The position numbers were made by a program, and so were the translations under genes. Shown piece by piece: positions 53,601 through 60,863 of a stretch of DNA of 60,863 bases. The DNA lies in NCBI RefSeq assembly GCF_002094855.1, contig NZ_ARYN01000021.1, positions 1 through 60,863 of the forward strand, written 5' to 3'. Each line of letters starts with the position of its first letter. The first letter of the stretch is position 1. The DNA comes from Zunongwangia atlantica 22II14-10F7 (GTDB lineage: Bacteria; Bacteroidota; Bacteroidia; Flavobacteriales; Flavobacteriaceae). The notes under the pieces were generated by a model. The model was not told the DNA's origin. It did not search any database and was given only the letters and a program-made list of their open reading frames with translations.

Positions 53601-53712
53601 GCATGCACAAAACCTGTTTACCCTAACAGATTATAAAGGTTTGGATCCCGAAACCGGTAATAATATCCCTCCATTAAGAACATTCACCGCCGGTTTACAA
53701 CTTAATCTCTAA
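50683..53712 (+). CDS. SusC/RagA-family TonB-linked outer membrane transporter
   Basis: A 1009-residue protein with a signal region (about 8-28), a carboxypeptidase-D-regulatory-like domain (about 50-120; SGTVRDQNGVPIPGVNVIVQ), a TonB-box-like/plug region (about 125-270; LQGRMPGVELSQAGG, IRIRGRNSL, DADATAIYGSRGANGVVLIT) and a 22-strand-type barrel to the C-terminal FTAGLQLNL. SusC proteins import ligands captured by SusD, powered by TonB. The usual VVGYG motif is altered to NAGYY. The SusD partner follows after 9 bases. Confidence 0.94.
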   Translation: MKNNYRCCNLVVLIPLLCSFFILGRMNAAPYLLMSSSEILKFESFFQQQISGTVRDQNGVPIPGVNVIVQGSSNGTMTNLDGEYTIVASVGDTLVFSYIGFKEFKVQVNDTFTGEVTLESSVDALEEVVINAGYYNTTQRERTGNIVKVSAAEIEIQPLTSPLLSLQGRMPGVELSQAGGVVGQAPTIRIRGRNSLRMQGDYPLIILDGVPLDASPINSVGEFGRSSGMDPLSTLNLTNIESIEILKDADATAIYGSRGANGVVLITTKRNIQTKVETAVQARIYIGVSQVSHKMDLMNTREYLSIRRQAFENDGVTPSETNAPELLLWDQNKDTDWQEVFMGHSSPITDINLSLSESNENTSFLIGGSYHTEGSVFPGDFNYQKATANLNLNHSSNDKKFKLQFTSNYGTDQNHLFSGTNFVNYARRLPPNAPAIYTEDGSLNWEGWTISDNPLAVLNQPVEIETNNLIANLQLNYEVLEGLSLRANFGYTHMTSQEVTRNLQESFNPDDWDWIELNSFHSDTKRNSWIIEPQVDFSKDFGQLELNMLGGATFQENTTTNLFLEGIGYSDDNLVGNLNAAEEIRVSTDRKITYRYAALFGRLGINWYKKYFLNLTGRRDGSSRFGPNRRFSEFWAVGGAWIFSEELFLSKLPFLSFGKLRASYGTTGSDQIPDYGFLDTYEVTAGPGGLFPTSPFNPNYSWEINKKLEAALQLGFLEDKINLEVAWYRNRSSNQLTGYPLPAMTGFTSVQANLPATIENKGWEFIVSIAPIQNKKFYWQTSVNFTVPENKLVKFENLEMSSYRQTYKIGEPLNIAMLYKFDGIDPETGRYRILDANGDGRYDFEDRIITQPLGRQYYGGIHNNFRCGNFNLEFLVQYIRQDGYSISQITTPPGLYGNTTRDVLNAWQQQGDPEDIQKLSQSVYSLLSYNEAMNSDLVVQDNSFLRLKTLSVGYRFPTGFLDHLGVRELNLFAHAQNLFTLTDYKGLDPETGNNIPPLRTFTAGLQLNL

Positions 53713-53721
53713 AATCAGAAA

Positions 53722-55110
53722 ATGAAAAATTATAGCATTTATTTAGTAATGTGGATAGGTCTATTCTTTTCTTCTTGCGAAGAATTTGTGGAGGTATCCA
53801 TTCCAGATGATAGAATCACCAGTGAAACCGTTTTTAATAGTGAGGTGACCGCAAATAGCGCCGTACAGGGGATCTATAATCAGCTTTTTAGTCTAGCATT
53901 TTCAAGTGGGCGCCAAAATTCTGTTACCGTACTTTCCGGATTATCTGCCGATAACCTGGAAGCTACAGTTACCACCGAAAGTTTAGTGGAGTTTGAACAG
54001 AATGAAATATTCGTCGGTAATAGTAGTAATTTAAGTCTATGGTCCAGTGCTTACAATGTCATTTATATGGCGAATGCTGTATTGGAGGGGTTGGAAAACA
54101 GTAGCGATAATATCAGTAATGCTAGTAGAGCGCAATTACGGGGAGAGGCTTTATTTATACGGTCTTTTTCCTATTTCTATCTTGTTAATTTATATGGAGC
54201 TGTACCTCTGGTTTTAACGACCGCCTATAGTAGTAATGCCGATCTGGAAAGAACGAACCGTAATGAAGTGTATGAGCATATGATCATAGATTTGAATGAA
54301 GCTGCCGATTTATTGGAAGAAGAATACCAGAATGAAGAGCGCCTGCGCGCCAATAGGTTTGCAGTCCTTTCTTTACTGGCTCGCGTTTATCTCTATACTG
54401 AAAATTGGGAAATGGCAGAACAGATAAGTACTCGGGTTATAGAGGCTCCCGTATACCGTCTTAATAGTAATCTCAATGATGTTTTTCTCAGCAATAATGA
54501 GGAAGCAATATGGCAAATCTCACCATTAAATGGTGGTTCGACTCGGTCGAATACCAATGAAGGGGATTACTTTATTATGCTTAGTAACCGGGCGAATGTT
54601 GCTTTAACACAGGATTTGTTAGATATATTCAAACCTACAGATTCCCGGTTATCCCAATGGATAGGAAGCTTTTCTTCGAACGAAACTACCTATTATTTCC
54701 CATATAAGTATAAGATTAAAAACGCTGTAGGTGAAGCTTCTGAATATTCTACAGTACTCCGCCTGGCAGAGCAGTACCTGATAAGATCTGAAGCCAGAGC
54801 GCACCAAAACCGCATTTCCCAGGCAATAGCTGATCTTAATAGGATAAGACAACGAGCGAATTTGGGGGCTATACAAGAGACAGAATTAGATGGCGGGCAA
54901 ATGCAACTTTTGGACTCGATAAAGTTAGAGCGTAGAAGAGAGCTTTTTACAGAGTGGGGACATCGTTGGCTCGATTTAAAAAGATGGGAACTTGCTTCAC
55001 AACTATTATCCGATAAAAAAGAAGCCTGGCAGCCTGGCGATGTATTATATCCTATTCCCGAAGAAGAAATCAGAAAAAATTATAATCTCACTCAAAATGA
55101 TGGCTACTAG
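53722..55110 (+). CDS. SusD/RagB-family outer membrane lipoprotein
   Basis: A 462-residue protein with a lipobox FSSC (Cys19) and then the SusD fold: TPR-like helices (GIYNQLFSLAF, AQLRGEALFIRSFSYFYLVNLYG) and the conserved C-terminal block (IKLERRRELFTEWGHRWLDLKRW). SusD acts as a lid on SusC and binds the ligand at the cell surface. The neighbouring protease, not glycosidases, suggests a protein or peptide ligand. The M16 gene begins 1-2 bases after its stop. Confidence 0.93.
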   Translation: MKNYSIYLVMWIGLFFSSCEEFVEVSIPDDRITSETVFNSEVTANSAVQGIYNQLFSLAFSSGRQNSVTVLSGLSADNLEATVTTESLVEFEQNEIFVGNSSNLSLWSSAYNVIYMANAVLEGLENSSDNISNASRAQLRGEALFIRSFSYFYLVNLYGAVPLVLTTAYSSNADLERTNRNEVYEHMIIDLNEAADLLEEEYQNEERLRANRFAVLSLLARVYLYTENWEMAEQISTRVIEAPVYRLNSNLNDVFLSNNEEAIWQISPLNGGSTRSNTNEGDYFIMLSNRANVALTQDLLDIFKPTDSRLSQWIGSFSSNETTYYFPYKYKIKNAVGEASEYSTVLRLAEQYLIRSEARAHQNRISQAIADLNRIRQRANLGAIQETELDGGQMQLLDSIKLERRRELFTEWGHRWLDLKRWELASQLLSDKKEAWQPGDVLYPIPEEEIRKNYNLTQNDGY

Positions 55111-55111
55111 G

Positions 55112-57958
55112 ATGAAAACATACTGTTCTCTTTTTAAGAAATCATGCATGGTTAACAAAAAAATAGGCTTAGTAACAATATTCTGCCTTGTCATCTGTTC
55201 CTTTGCAGCAGCACAAATAAAACAAGAGGGGATACCTGGTCTTCGAAGTGGTCGGTTAGCAAATGGTCTATCTTATTATATGAAACATTTAGACGATAAA
55301 CCGGCAGGGATACAACTTAGTCTTATTGTAAAGGTAGGTAATGACCAGGAAAAAAAGGGACAAAGTGAATTTGCTCATATCATCGAGCATCTTGGATTTA
55401 CTGCTGCTAAAGACCCTGTAAATGGAATAACGGAAAGTTTATATAAAAAGCTAGATATTAATATTGGTCAAATCAATGGGCATACTAAAAATGAATATAC
55501 AGAATATCGTATACTATTAAAAAACGGACAGGAAGAGAAGTTGGGTGTGCTGATGAATTATATCCACAATATGATATGGAACCTCAATATTGATAATACA
55601 AATCTTGATGTGGAACGAAAAGCAGTAATTAATGAAGCTAATTCCGGTAATTTTGGTCTCCCTCTTCTCCCGCTGAGTATGGAACGGGAAATAACTGGAT
55701 GGGGTACCCCTATTCCGAGCGATTACCTCGAGCATATGCAGCGTTTTACGTTAAAGGAAGTTACCGAGTTCTATAGATTATGGTATCGTACCGATAAAAT
55801 GGCGCTTATGGTTATAGGGGATATACCAGATATGGATGAAGTAGAAAATAAAATTAAAAGTAATTTCAATAAGCTACTTTTTGATAGGGAAGTGATGGGA
55901 GATTCTTTAAATAAACGGGCGTACCTGAATCGATTACCGCAGTTTATAAAAAAAGATATTGCACAACCTGTCAATCAAAGACCTGATCCAACAGTTAAAC
56001 TAAATTTATATTACCGGATGAATCCTTCTGAAATTAAAATAACCGGTTCCTCTTTAACCGATCGTTATATACGAGAATTATTTGTTCGATTATTAAATGA
56101 AAGGTACCAGCAACAGCTAAAACACTATAACAAGTTTTACTTTATACGGAGTCAGTTTTTAGATCCACCCTATGCCTTGCGTTTAAATATTAGTATTAAT
56201 GAACAATTTGGACAGGGTGTGATAGAAGATTTATTGAGTGTTGTCGCGCAAGTGAGAAACTATGGTTTCTTACCAGAAGAATTCAATAAGGTTCAAAAGG
56301 AAACCCTTGCCTCTGCGAATAAGGATACTACCAAAATATCTTTTTGGAGAAATAAATTCTTATCCAATTATATGGAGAAGGAAGCCCTGGAAATTGATCA
56401 TATAAAATTAATACAGGAATTTTCTGAAAATCTTACGTTTCAGGAATTCAATGAAATGATTCAGGAATTTTTGAAGAGTGAACCGGATGATATCAGTTTA
56501 GCAGCAGTAGAGGGAAATAGTGCCCTTCAGACTTCTGAAGATCAAGTACGAAACTGGATACAGGAAATCAATACTAAAGAGGTTACACCATATAACTATC
56601 CGGTTACCCCACAATATTTAATTTCACCTAAAAGATTAGAGCATCTTAATGGAAAGGGGATGACTAAGCTTAAAACGTTAATCCCCAGAGCCGAAAAATA
56701 TAGATTGGATAACGGATTGGTTATGCTATTAAAACCTCAAAAAGATTCATCAAAAAGGGGTGCTATAAAATTTCATGGATTTAGTAACTCGTCAAAATTA
56801 CAGTTGGAGGAAGATGAGTATGCGGGCCATTTTCTGTCTCAAGTACTCAAAAACTCGGGTCTTGGAGAGCTGGATAAATTTCAGTTGGAAAGATTTTTAA
56901 ATGATATTAATTTTAGAGGGAATGTAGATGTGTATACTAATCTCCAGGAGGTAGGTATCAACGGGAAGACCTCTAAAAAGGATTTAGAAATAGCGCTGCA
57001 GTTAGTTTATAGCTACTTTAATAGCCCTAATTTTAGTATGCAATCTTTTCAGGACTGGAAGAAACGAAAGGAATTGGAACCGCAGTCATATGTGGAACGT
57101 TATGATGAATTTATGTCAGAAATAAGGAAAGTGTTGCCGGATGATAATTTTTTACCAGAAGGCGATCAAAAGCTGCGAAATATCGAAACTATAGAATTAG
57201 AGCAGGTTAAGCGTATTCACAAAAAATTATTCGGTAATCCTGGCGATTTTACGTTTCTTTTTTCAGGAGATTTTGATTCGGAGGATATCCTGCAACTTTT
57301 AAATAAGTATCTGGGGAATTTATTAGCATTCGACTCCAATAAGCGGTCTAAGGATGTACCATACATGAATCAAAATACTTCTAATCCTTCTTCTTATAAA
57401 TATGATTTTTATTCCGATAGAATAGAGGATGCGGTAATGGTGAGAATTGCTTATGCGACTCCTACTGATGCTATAGCAATGGATTGGCGAGCAAAAATTA
57501 AACTGGAATTTTTACGTAGGATCACGTCGCAACTGATGATGGATAAACTGCGTTTCAAATCAGATGAGGGAGGGATCTATCAGGTAAGTGTAGGGACAGA
57601 TTATGTGGAAGCACCTAAACGACTGGAAATATTTACCCAGTATGACTGCCTTGCCGAGGATGCAGATCGGTTAATAAGACAAACAAAAGATATAGTTAGG
57701 AATTTGGGGCATATGATAACCCCCGAAATATTTGAAAGATACAGAAAAAGTATGCTTACTAGTAATGGTAACAATACGACCGGAAAAATATTAGACTATT
57801 TGTATGATTATCAGAACCAAAGAAATGAATGGGTGACTAATAAGGAACGACGAAAATATATCGAAAATCTGGATATTGACGATCTTCGGGAAAGCATTCA
57901 TTTATTTCTAAATGATAAACAGGTTCCTTACGAGTTTAAAATGCTTCCTAAAGCTTAG
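55112..57958 (+). CDS. M16 family (pitrilysin-type) zinc peptidase, exported
   Basis: A protein of 948 residues from the ATG at 55112. The inverted zinc motif HIIEH is at 89-93, the third ligand in the downstream DVERKAVINEANSG block, and a second M16 half follows, as in full-length pitrilysins (~960 residues). A hydrophobic stretch (about 18-33) ending AAAQ is a signal peptide. Starts at 54992 and 55097 overlap SusD and are less likely; 55148 is an alternative. It would degrade peptides or small proteins in the periplasm after SusCD import. Confidence 0.9.
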   Translation: MKTYCSLFKKSCMVNKKIGLVTIFCLVICSFAAAQIKQEGIPGLRSGRLANGLSYYMKHLDDKPAGIQLSLIVKVGNDQEKKGQSEFAHIIEHLGFTAAKDPVNGITESLYKKLDINIGQINGHTKNEYTEYRILLKNGQEEKLGVLMNYIHNMIWNLNIDNTNLDVERKAVINEANSGNFGLPLLPLSMEREITGWGTPIPSDYLEHMQRFTLKEVTEFYRLWYRTDKMALMVIGDIPDMDEVENKIKSNFNKLLFDREVMGDSLNKRAYLNRLPQFIKKDIAQPVNQRPDPTVKLNLYYRMNPSEIKITGSSLTDRYIRELFVRLLNERYQQQLKHYNKFYFIRSQFLDPPYALRLNISINEQFGQGVIEDLLSVVAQVRNYGFLPEEFNKVQKETLASANKDTTKISFWRNKFLSNYMEKEALEIDHIKLIQEFSENLTFQEFNEMIQEFLKSEPDDISLAAVEGNSALQTSEDQVRNWIQEINTKEVTPYNYPVTPQYLISPKRLEHLNGKGMTKLKTLIPRAEKYRLDNGLVMLLKPQKDSSKRGAIKFHGFSNSSKLQLEEDEYAGHFLSQVLKNSGLGELDKFQLERFLNDINFRGNVDVYTNLQEVGINGKTSKKDLEIALQLVYSYFNSPNFSMQSFQDWKKRKELEPQSYVERYDEFMSEIRKVLPDDNFLPEGDQKLRNIETIELEQVKRIHKKLFGNPGDFTFLFSGDFDSEDILQLLNKYLGNLLAFDSNKRSKDVPYMNQNTSNPSSYKYDFYSDRIEDAVMVRIAYATPTDAIAMDWRAKIKLEFLRRITSQLMMDKLRFKSDEGGIYQVSVGTDYVEAPKRLEIFTQYDCLAEDADRLIRQTKDIVRNLGHMITPEIFERYRKSMLTSNGNNTTGKILDYLYDYQNQRNEWVTNKERRKYIENLDIDDLRESIHLFLNDKQVPYEFKMLPKA

Positions 57959-57970
57959 GATAATATAAAA

Positions 57971-57996
57971 AGTGTACAGGAAAATTCCTGTACACT
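57971..57996. terminator. Bidirectional terminator between M16 and DUF6520 genes
   Basis: A perfect 12-bp stem AGTGTACAGGAA/TTCCTGTACACT around two bases. The T tract is good on the minus strand (after the DUF6520-type gene) and weak on the plus strand. Confidence 0.8.
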
Positions 57997-58008
57997 AATT
58001 ACTTTCAA

Positions 58009-58332
58009 TTAATTGGAAGGTACGGGACCATCAATAATTTTTATGCTTCCACTTCCAAGTGCCGGGTCATTGATGTCTTGAGAATTATAAACCTGGTACG
58101 AGTTAATTTCGGGATCCTCTGAAAAGGTGACTTGACATAAAGAAGTTCCATCTTCACAATCTACATCTACCTCATGCCAGTTATTATTTACTCTCACAAA
58201 CATAGTAGCTTGTTGATCATTGGGAATATCCGGAGAATCCTTTGGTTCCAATGTAAAGTTCGTCGTGGCAAAAGCCATTCCAATAGCAAATACGATTGCT
58301 ACAATTGGTAAAATCAATTTTTTAAATTTCAT
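58009..58332 (-). CDS. Small exported protein, DUF6520-like
   Basis: A 107-residue protein from the ATG at 58332. A signal peptide (MKFKKLILPIVAIVFAIGMA, cleavage after AFA) precedes a mature part of about 83 acidic residues with two Cys in DCEDGTSLCQ, likely a disulfide. The upstream in-frame ATG at 58392 adds 20 residues before the signal and is rejected. The signal and layout resemble the DUF6520 family of Bacteroidota small exported proteins (from memory). It faces the SusCD-M16 operon and shares a terminator with it. Role unknown; it could be a signal, substrate or inhibitor linked to the M16 protease. Confidence 0.7.
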   Translation of the reverse strand: MKFKKLILPIVAIVFAIGMAFATTNFTLEPKDSPDIPNDQQATMFVRVNNNWHEVDVDCEDGTSLCQVTFSEDPEINSYQVYNSQDINDPALGSGSIKIIDGPVPSN

Positions 58333-58401
58333 GGCATTGAATTTAAATGTTAATAATAGATTGCCCGTTTTTTTAGTCGGGTGACGGTGCACCCTAAGGA
58401 T

Positions 58402-58411
58402 TGTTGCAACA
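58402..58411. promoter_or_regulatory. Perfect 10-bp palindrome upstream of the DUF6520-type gene
   Basis: TGTTGCAACA is a perfect palindrome 70 bases before the small-protein start, in the interval after the AraC gene. It might be a regulator site, but palindromes of this length occur by chance. Confidence 0.25.
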
Positions 58412-58547
58412 TACGATCGTAATGGTTTACTAACTCTGATTTTTAGTAAGTATCCATTTTATCTTTCCTGAAGTAAAATTGAAAAATAAAAGTTTTCCAG
58501 AGGGACAAAAGTTGTTTTCTAAGGCTCTAATTTTAGATTGGCGGTTA

Positions 58548-59480
58548 TTACTTTGATTTTTTAAAGAAATTATTGCGGTATTGACTAGGAGAAACACCGT
58601 ATTCCTGCTTAAAACGATTTGAATAATGAGAGGATGCTTGGAAGCCGAAATGTCTTGAAATTTCATTGATCTTCATGTCGGTCTCTTCCAAAAGTGCCAG
58701 GCTCTCTTCCAATCGCATCTTGATGTCATAAGCTCTTATCGGTAACTGATAGAATTTTTTGAAAACACGTTTTATTCTGGATCTACTGGCCGCTGCTTCG
58801 GAAGCTATTTGATTAAGCCCTGGCAGTCGGGAATGACGATATTCTTTAAGAATGTCGTGAACCTTTTTAGCAAGTAGAAAATCCCGAACATTGCGAATAT
58901 CTGAATTGTTTGATGTATCAATTTTAGCAAATGAGTCAACTTCATTTTGCGATAAATCCGGTAAAGGCTCTTCTGGGTCAAATGCAAATAACAAATAATT
59001 GGGCGCCTCTATGCCAAGTCCACATCTTAATATTCTAACCTGTAGAGGGCTAATTAAATCATTGGAACTCTGAAAATCAACGATTCCAAAATCAAGTAAG
59101 CAGTTTTTGTTGCGTGGAAATCTTTTCCATATTTTATTCAATTTCTTTAGGGATTTCTTTGGTAGTAATTGAGCTAATTTAACAGGGTAATTAGTCTTCA
59201 TTAGAATATTGAAATTCTCATCACTATGTGTGATTATATTTTTATCATTATCTAACATGATAAACAATTTCGGTTGCGAGTATAAGGTCTTTTCCGTCCT
59301 TATCTGATACATAAACTGATTCATTTTAATGCTAGCATGATTGATCAGTAAGGCCAGAGTATCTTCCCTGTTTTTATTATTTGATATGGGAATACGATAT
59401 GAAAAATCAAATTGAGATATTTTAATCAAAGCTTCCCGTAATTGATCAAATCGCTTATCATTTGAGGAATAATTAGCCAT
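58548..59480 (-). CDS. AraC-family transcriptional regulator with sensor-like N-terminus
   Basis: A 310-residue protein. The C-terminal ~100 residues are an AraC double helix-turn-helix (LNQIASEAAASRSRIKRVFK and INEISRHFGFQASSHYSNRF ... EYGVSPSQYR). The N-terminal ~55 residues resemble a HAMP-like helical pair, and about 60-170 a PAS-like fold (LFIMLDNDKNIITHSDENF). No membrane segment, so it would sense a cytosolic cue or partner. It starts 14 bases after the STAS-like gene and likely controls the flanking DUF6520 or SusCD-M16 genes (inference). Confidence 0.85.
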   Translation of the reverse strand: MANYSSNDKRFDQLREALIKISQFDFSYRIPISNNKNREDTLALLINHASIKMNQFMYQIRTEKTLYSQPKLFIMLDNDKNIITHSDENFNILMKTNYPVKLAQLLPKKSLKKLNKIWKRFPRNKNCLLDFGIVDFQSSNDLISPLQVRILRCGLGIEAPNYLLFAFDPEEPLPDLSQNEVDSFAKIDTSNNSDIRNVRDFLLAKKVHDILKEYRHSRLPGLNQIASEAAASRSRIKRVFKKFYQLPIRAYDIKMRLEESLALLEETDMKINEISRHFGFQASSHYSNRFKQEYGVSPSQYRNNFFKKSK

Positions 59481-59494
59481 AGTTATGAGTTTAA

Positions 59495-59863
59495 TTATTT
59501 ATAATCTTGAAGAAATGCCAGAGCATTAAGCTCGCTTTTAAATAGTTTAACAGGAACTTGCGGGTGATGAACATCTCTGAAGAGTAGCGCAAGAGATTGA
59601 TCATAATCATTATTGGTAAGAATGGCAACAGCACTGGTCATTAGTGAGCCCTTTGTTGCAAAATGATCTAGAGCCTGATCCGATATGTTCTTTAAGTGCT
59701 GGATGCGACATAATATAGGGTAGGATTGGTGCCGCTGGAATATAAGGCGACCTGCAACAATTTTTTTTGCTGCACGTAGATCTAGCTCTGGAATGGGCTT
59801 ATAAGTAATATATAATATTCCATCGCGAATCGACATCGTAGTATATTTAGATTCCTTCTGCAT
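59495..59863 (-). CDS. STAS/SEC14-like small protein
   Basis: A 122-residue soluble protein with the alternating strand-helix pattern of SpoIIAA/STAS-like domains (GILYITYKPIPELDLRAAKKI, SYPILCRIQHLKNIS, TSAVAILTNN). Family members often partner regulators. It is the upstream gene of a two-gene unit with the AraC regulator 14 bases downstream, so a regulatory partnership is likely. Ligand or phosphosite unknown. Confidence 0.7.
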   Translation of the reverse strand: MQKESKYTTMSIRDGILYITYKPIPELDLRAAKKIVAGRLIFQRHQSYPILCRIQHLKNISDQALDHFATKGSLMTSAVAILTNNDYDQSLALLFRDVHHPQVPVKLFKSELNALAFLQDYK

Positions 59864-60111
59864 GTATCAATCTGCCACAATAATAAAGTGATAAGCTTTT
59901 TGAAGCTCTTTTCTTACATTAAAAGTAATAATAATTATGTATTGTTCAAATCAGATCGGTGTATCTGTTAGGTCTAAAAAATATATGTAGAGTCTTTTTT
60001 TAGTGTTGAAAGCCACCAAATGGCATCAAAATTAATTCTTTTCTGTACTTTGTTTGTAAACGCGATCTGTTCATTCAGAAGTGTTGATGTTTAACTTTTA
60101 AACTTTTTTAA

Positions 60112-60863
60112 ATGTATAAAACAATTTTAGAGAAATTTAGTGAAGAGGTAAAAAAGAAGCAGGAGGGGACAGAGGATTATTTAAAGCGTGCCATCGAAAT
60201 GATTCAGTTCTGTCGAGAAATACTGATAGATATGAAATCCATGGTCGATGAAAATGACTTCGAAAGTGTGCCGGAAGAAATCTATTTCTTTAAACAGGTT
60301 AAGCCTCTACCGATGAGCTATATGATTTATTATACCCACGTGCGAAGTTGTGAGCTTCACAAGCCCAAAGCAGGGAAACAATATAAAATCAGGTTTTTGG
60401 AAAAGGAAATGCGAAAAGTCAATAAATTCTTTGCGAAGAATACTGACTTTACTTACTATATGGAACAGGGATATACCTATATGGATCATAGTTTTTTCAC
60501 CCGTCGCGGAATTGAAAAGTTTCCTTTGGATCCTACGGAAAATCAATATTTCGATCCTGATTTTACGACCTCACATGATCTCTTATGGGCTAAAATTCAA
60601 GCTGTATATCGCTATATCCATTACCTGCGGGAACAACTCCAAAAATTACATGGGAAAGAACTAGAATTTTCTATTGATAAACGGCATCAGGTTCTGGTAT
60701 GGACTAATAGTAAAACAGCCCTAGTGGAACTCATATACGCACTGTATAATAATGAGGCTTTTAATTATGGGAAGTCTGACCTTAATACTGTTACCCATGC
60801 CTTAGAGGAGGTCTTCAATATCCGATTGGATAATATCTCCAAAACCTATATGGAAATTAAAGC
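60112..60863 (+). CDS. RteC-family protein (5' part; runs off the window)
   Basis: The frame is open from the ATG at 60112 to the window end, at least 250 residues with no stop. Matches to RteC include TRRGIEKFPLDP-type helical segments and a winged-helix-like region, QVLVWTNSKTALVELIYALY, then YGKSDLNTVTHALEEVFNI and KTYMEIK. In Bacteroides CTnDOT, RteC activates excision genes after tetracycline induction. Here no rteA/rteB or tet gene is visible. Divergent from the STAS/AraC pair. Confidence 0.85.
   Translation, partial: MYKTILEKFSEEVKKKQEGTEDYLKRAIEMIQFCREILIDMKSMVDENDFESVPEEIYFFKQVKPLPMSYMIYYTHVRSCELHKPKAGKQYKIRFLEKEMRKVNKFFAKNTDFTYYMEQGYTYMDHSFFTRRGIEKFPLDPTENQYFDPDFTTSHDLLWAKIQAVYRYIHYLREQLQKLHGKELEFSIDKRHQVLVWTNSKTALVELIYALYNNEAFNYGKSDLNTVTHALEEVFNIRLDNISKTYMEIK

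Larger units (their letters stand above)
42094..60863 (+). mobile_element. tRNA-Arg-associated genomic island (right end outside window)
   Basis: A tyrosine integrase directly follows a tRNA gene, and behind it lie a restriction-modification-like pair, gene-poor decayed DNA, a SusCD-M16 locus and an RteC-like regulator (RteC controls excision of CTnDOT-type elements). No second copy of the tRNA 3' end is seen in the window, so the right attachment site must be beyond 60863 or is lost. No conjugation (tra) or mobilisation genes are seen here. Confidence 0.75.

Noticed and set aside
54992-55111. Upstream start for the M16 peptidase overlapping SusD
   Set aside because: It would place ~40 residues before the signal peptide, inside SusD coding sequence; the ATG at 55112 right after the SusD stop is simpler.
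42166-60863. Second copy of the tRNA-Arg 3' end (right attachment site)
   Set aside because: Reading for GGTTCGATTCCTGG-like sequence found only the tRNA itself in this window.
1-60863. CRISPR arrays
   Set aside because: No regularly spaced short direct repeats and no cas genes were seen.

Overview
The window is chromosomal DNA of a marine-type Flavobacteriaceae (Bacteroidota), probably close to Zunongwangia or Gramella. The family call rests on A+T-rich DNA, the Bat aerotolerance operon, SusC/SusD proteins, an RteC-family regulator, many signal-peptide lipoproteins, and promoters of the Bacteroidota form TTTG-N18/19-TAnnTTTG. The genus is a guess.

Positions 1-42,000 are ordinary core genome. 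It opens with an S41 protease, a YkvA-type protein and an acyl-ACP desaturase, then a minus-strand run of phosphatase, AlbA_2 protein and SDR oxidoreductase, and a DUF4382 lipoprotein. Positions 7,180-16,364 hold a complete Bat-type operon: MoxR ATPase, DUF58 protein, a BatD-like two-membrane-segment protein with an unusual C-terminal domain, then batA, batB, batC, batD and batE. A SulP anion transporter with a beta-carbonic anhydrase follows, then cvpA, an RDD protein, an alkaline-ceramidase-like membrane protein and pheS. Next come an LVIVD-repeat lipoprotein, gpsA, the nadD-gmk-yicC operon, a YheT-like hydrolase, a thioesterase, an EamA exporter, an ArsC-like protein, an RsiV-like lipoprotein, a cystathionine gamma-synthase-type enzyme, a cysteine-desulfurase-like enzyme, S9 and M28 peptidases, a DUF3095 cyclase-like protein and a DUF1028 protein. 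Two inverted copies of a ~94-bp intergenic repeat lie 18.5 kb apart.

From 42,094 to the window end is a genomic island. It starts at a tRNA-Arg(CCU) followed directly by a tyrosine integrase. Cargo in order: a restriction-modification-like pair (large N6-adenine methyltransferase plus a small PD-(D/E)XK nuclease-like protein), a gene-poor stretch with a decayed gene and an XRE-like protein, a consensus promoter followed by a strongly structured segment (candidate ncRNA), and a SusC-SusD-M16 peptidase operon behind a leader with competing hairpins. Divergent to that operon are a small exported DUF6520-type protein, an AraC regulator with a sensor-like N-terminus and a STAS/SEC14-like protein. 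The window ends inside an rteC-like gene. The right boundary of the island is not in the window.

The most interesting unit is the SusCD-M16 locus. A TonB-dependent SusCD importer next to a periplasmic pitrilysin-type protease recalls the Fus ferredoxin import-and-cleave system of Pectobacterium. Here it is linked to a small secreted protein and its own regulators and carried on a mobile island. The function is inferred, not shown.
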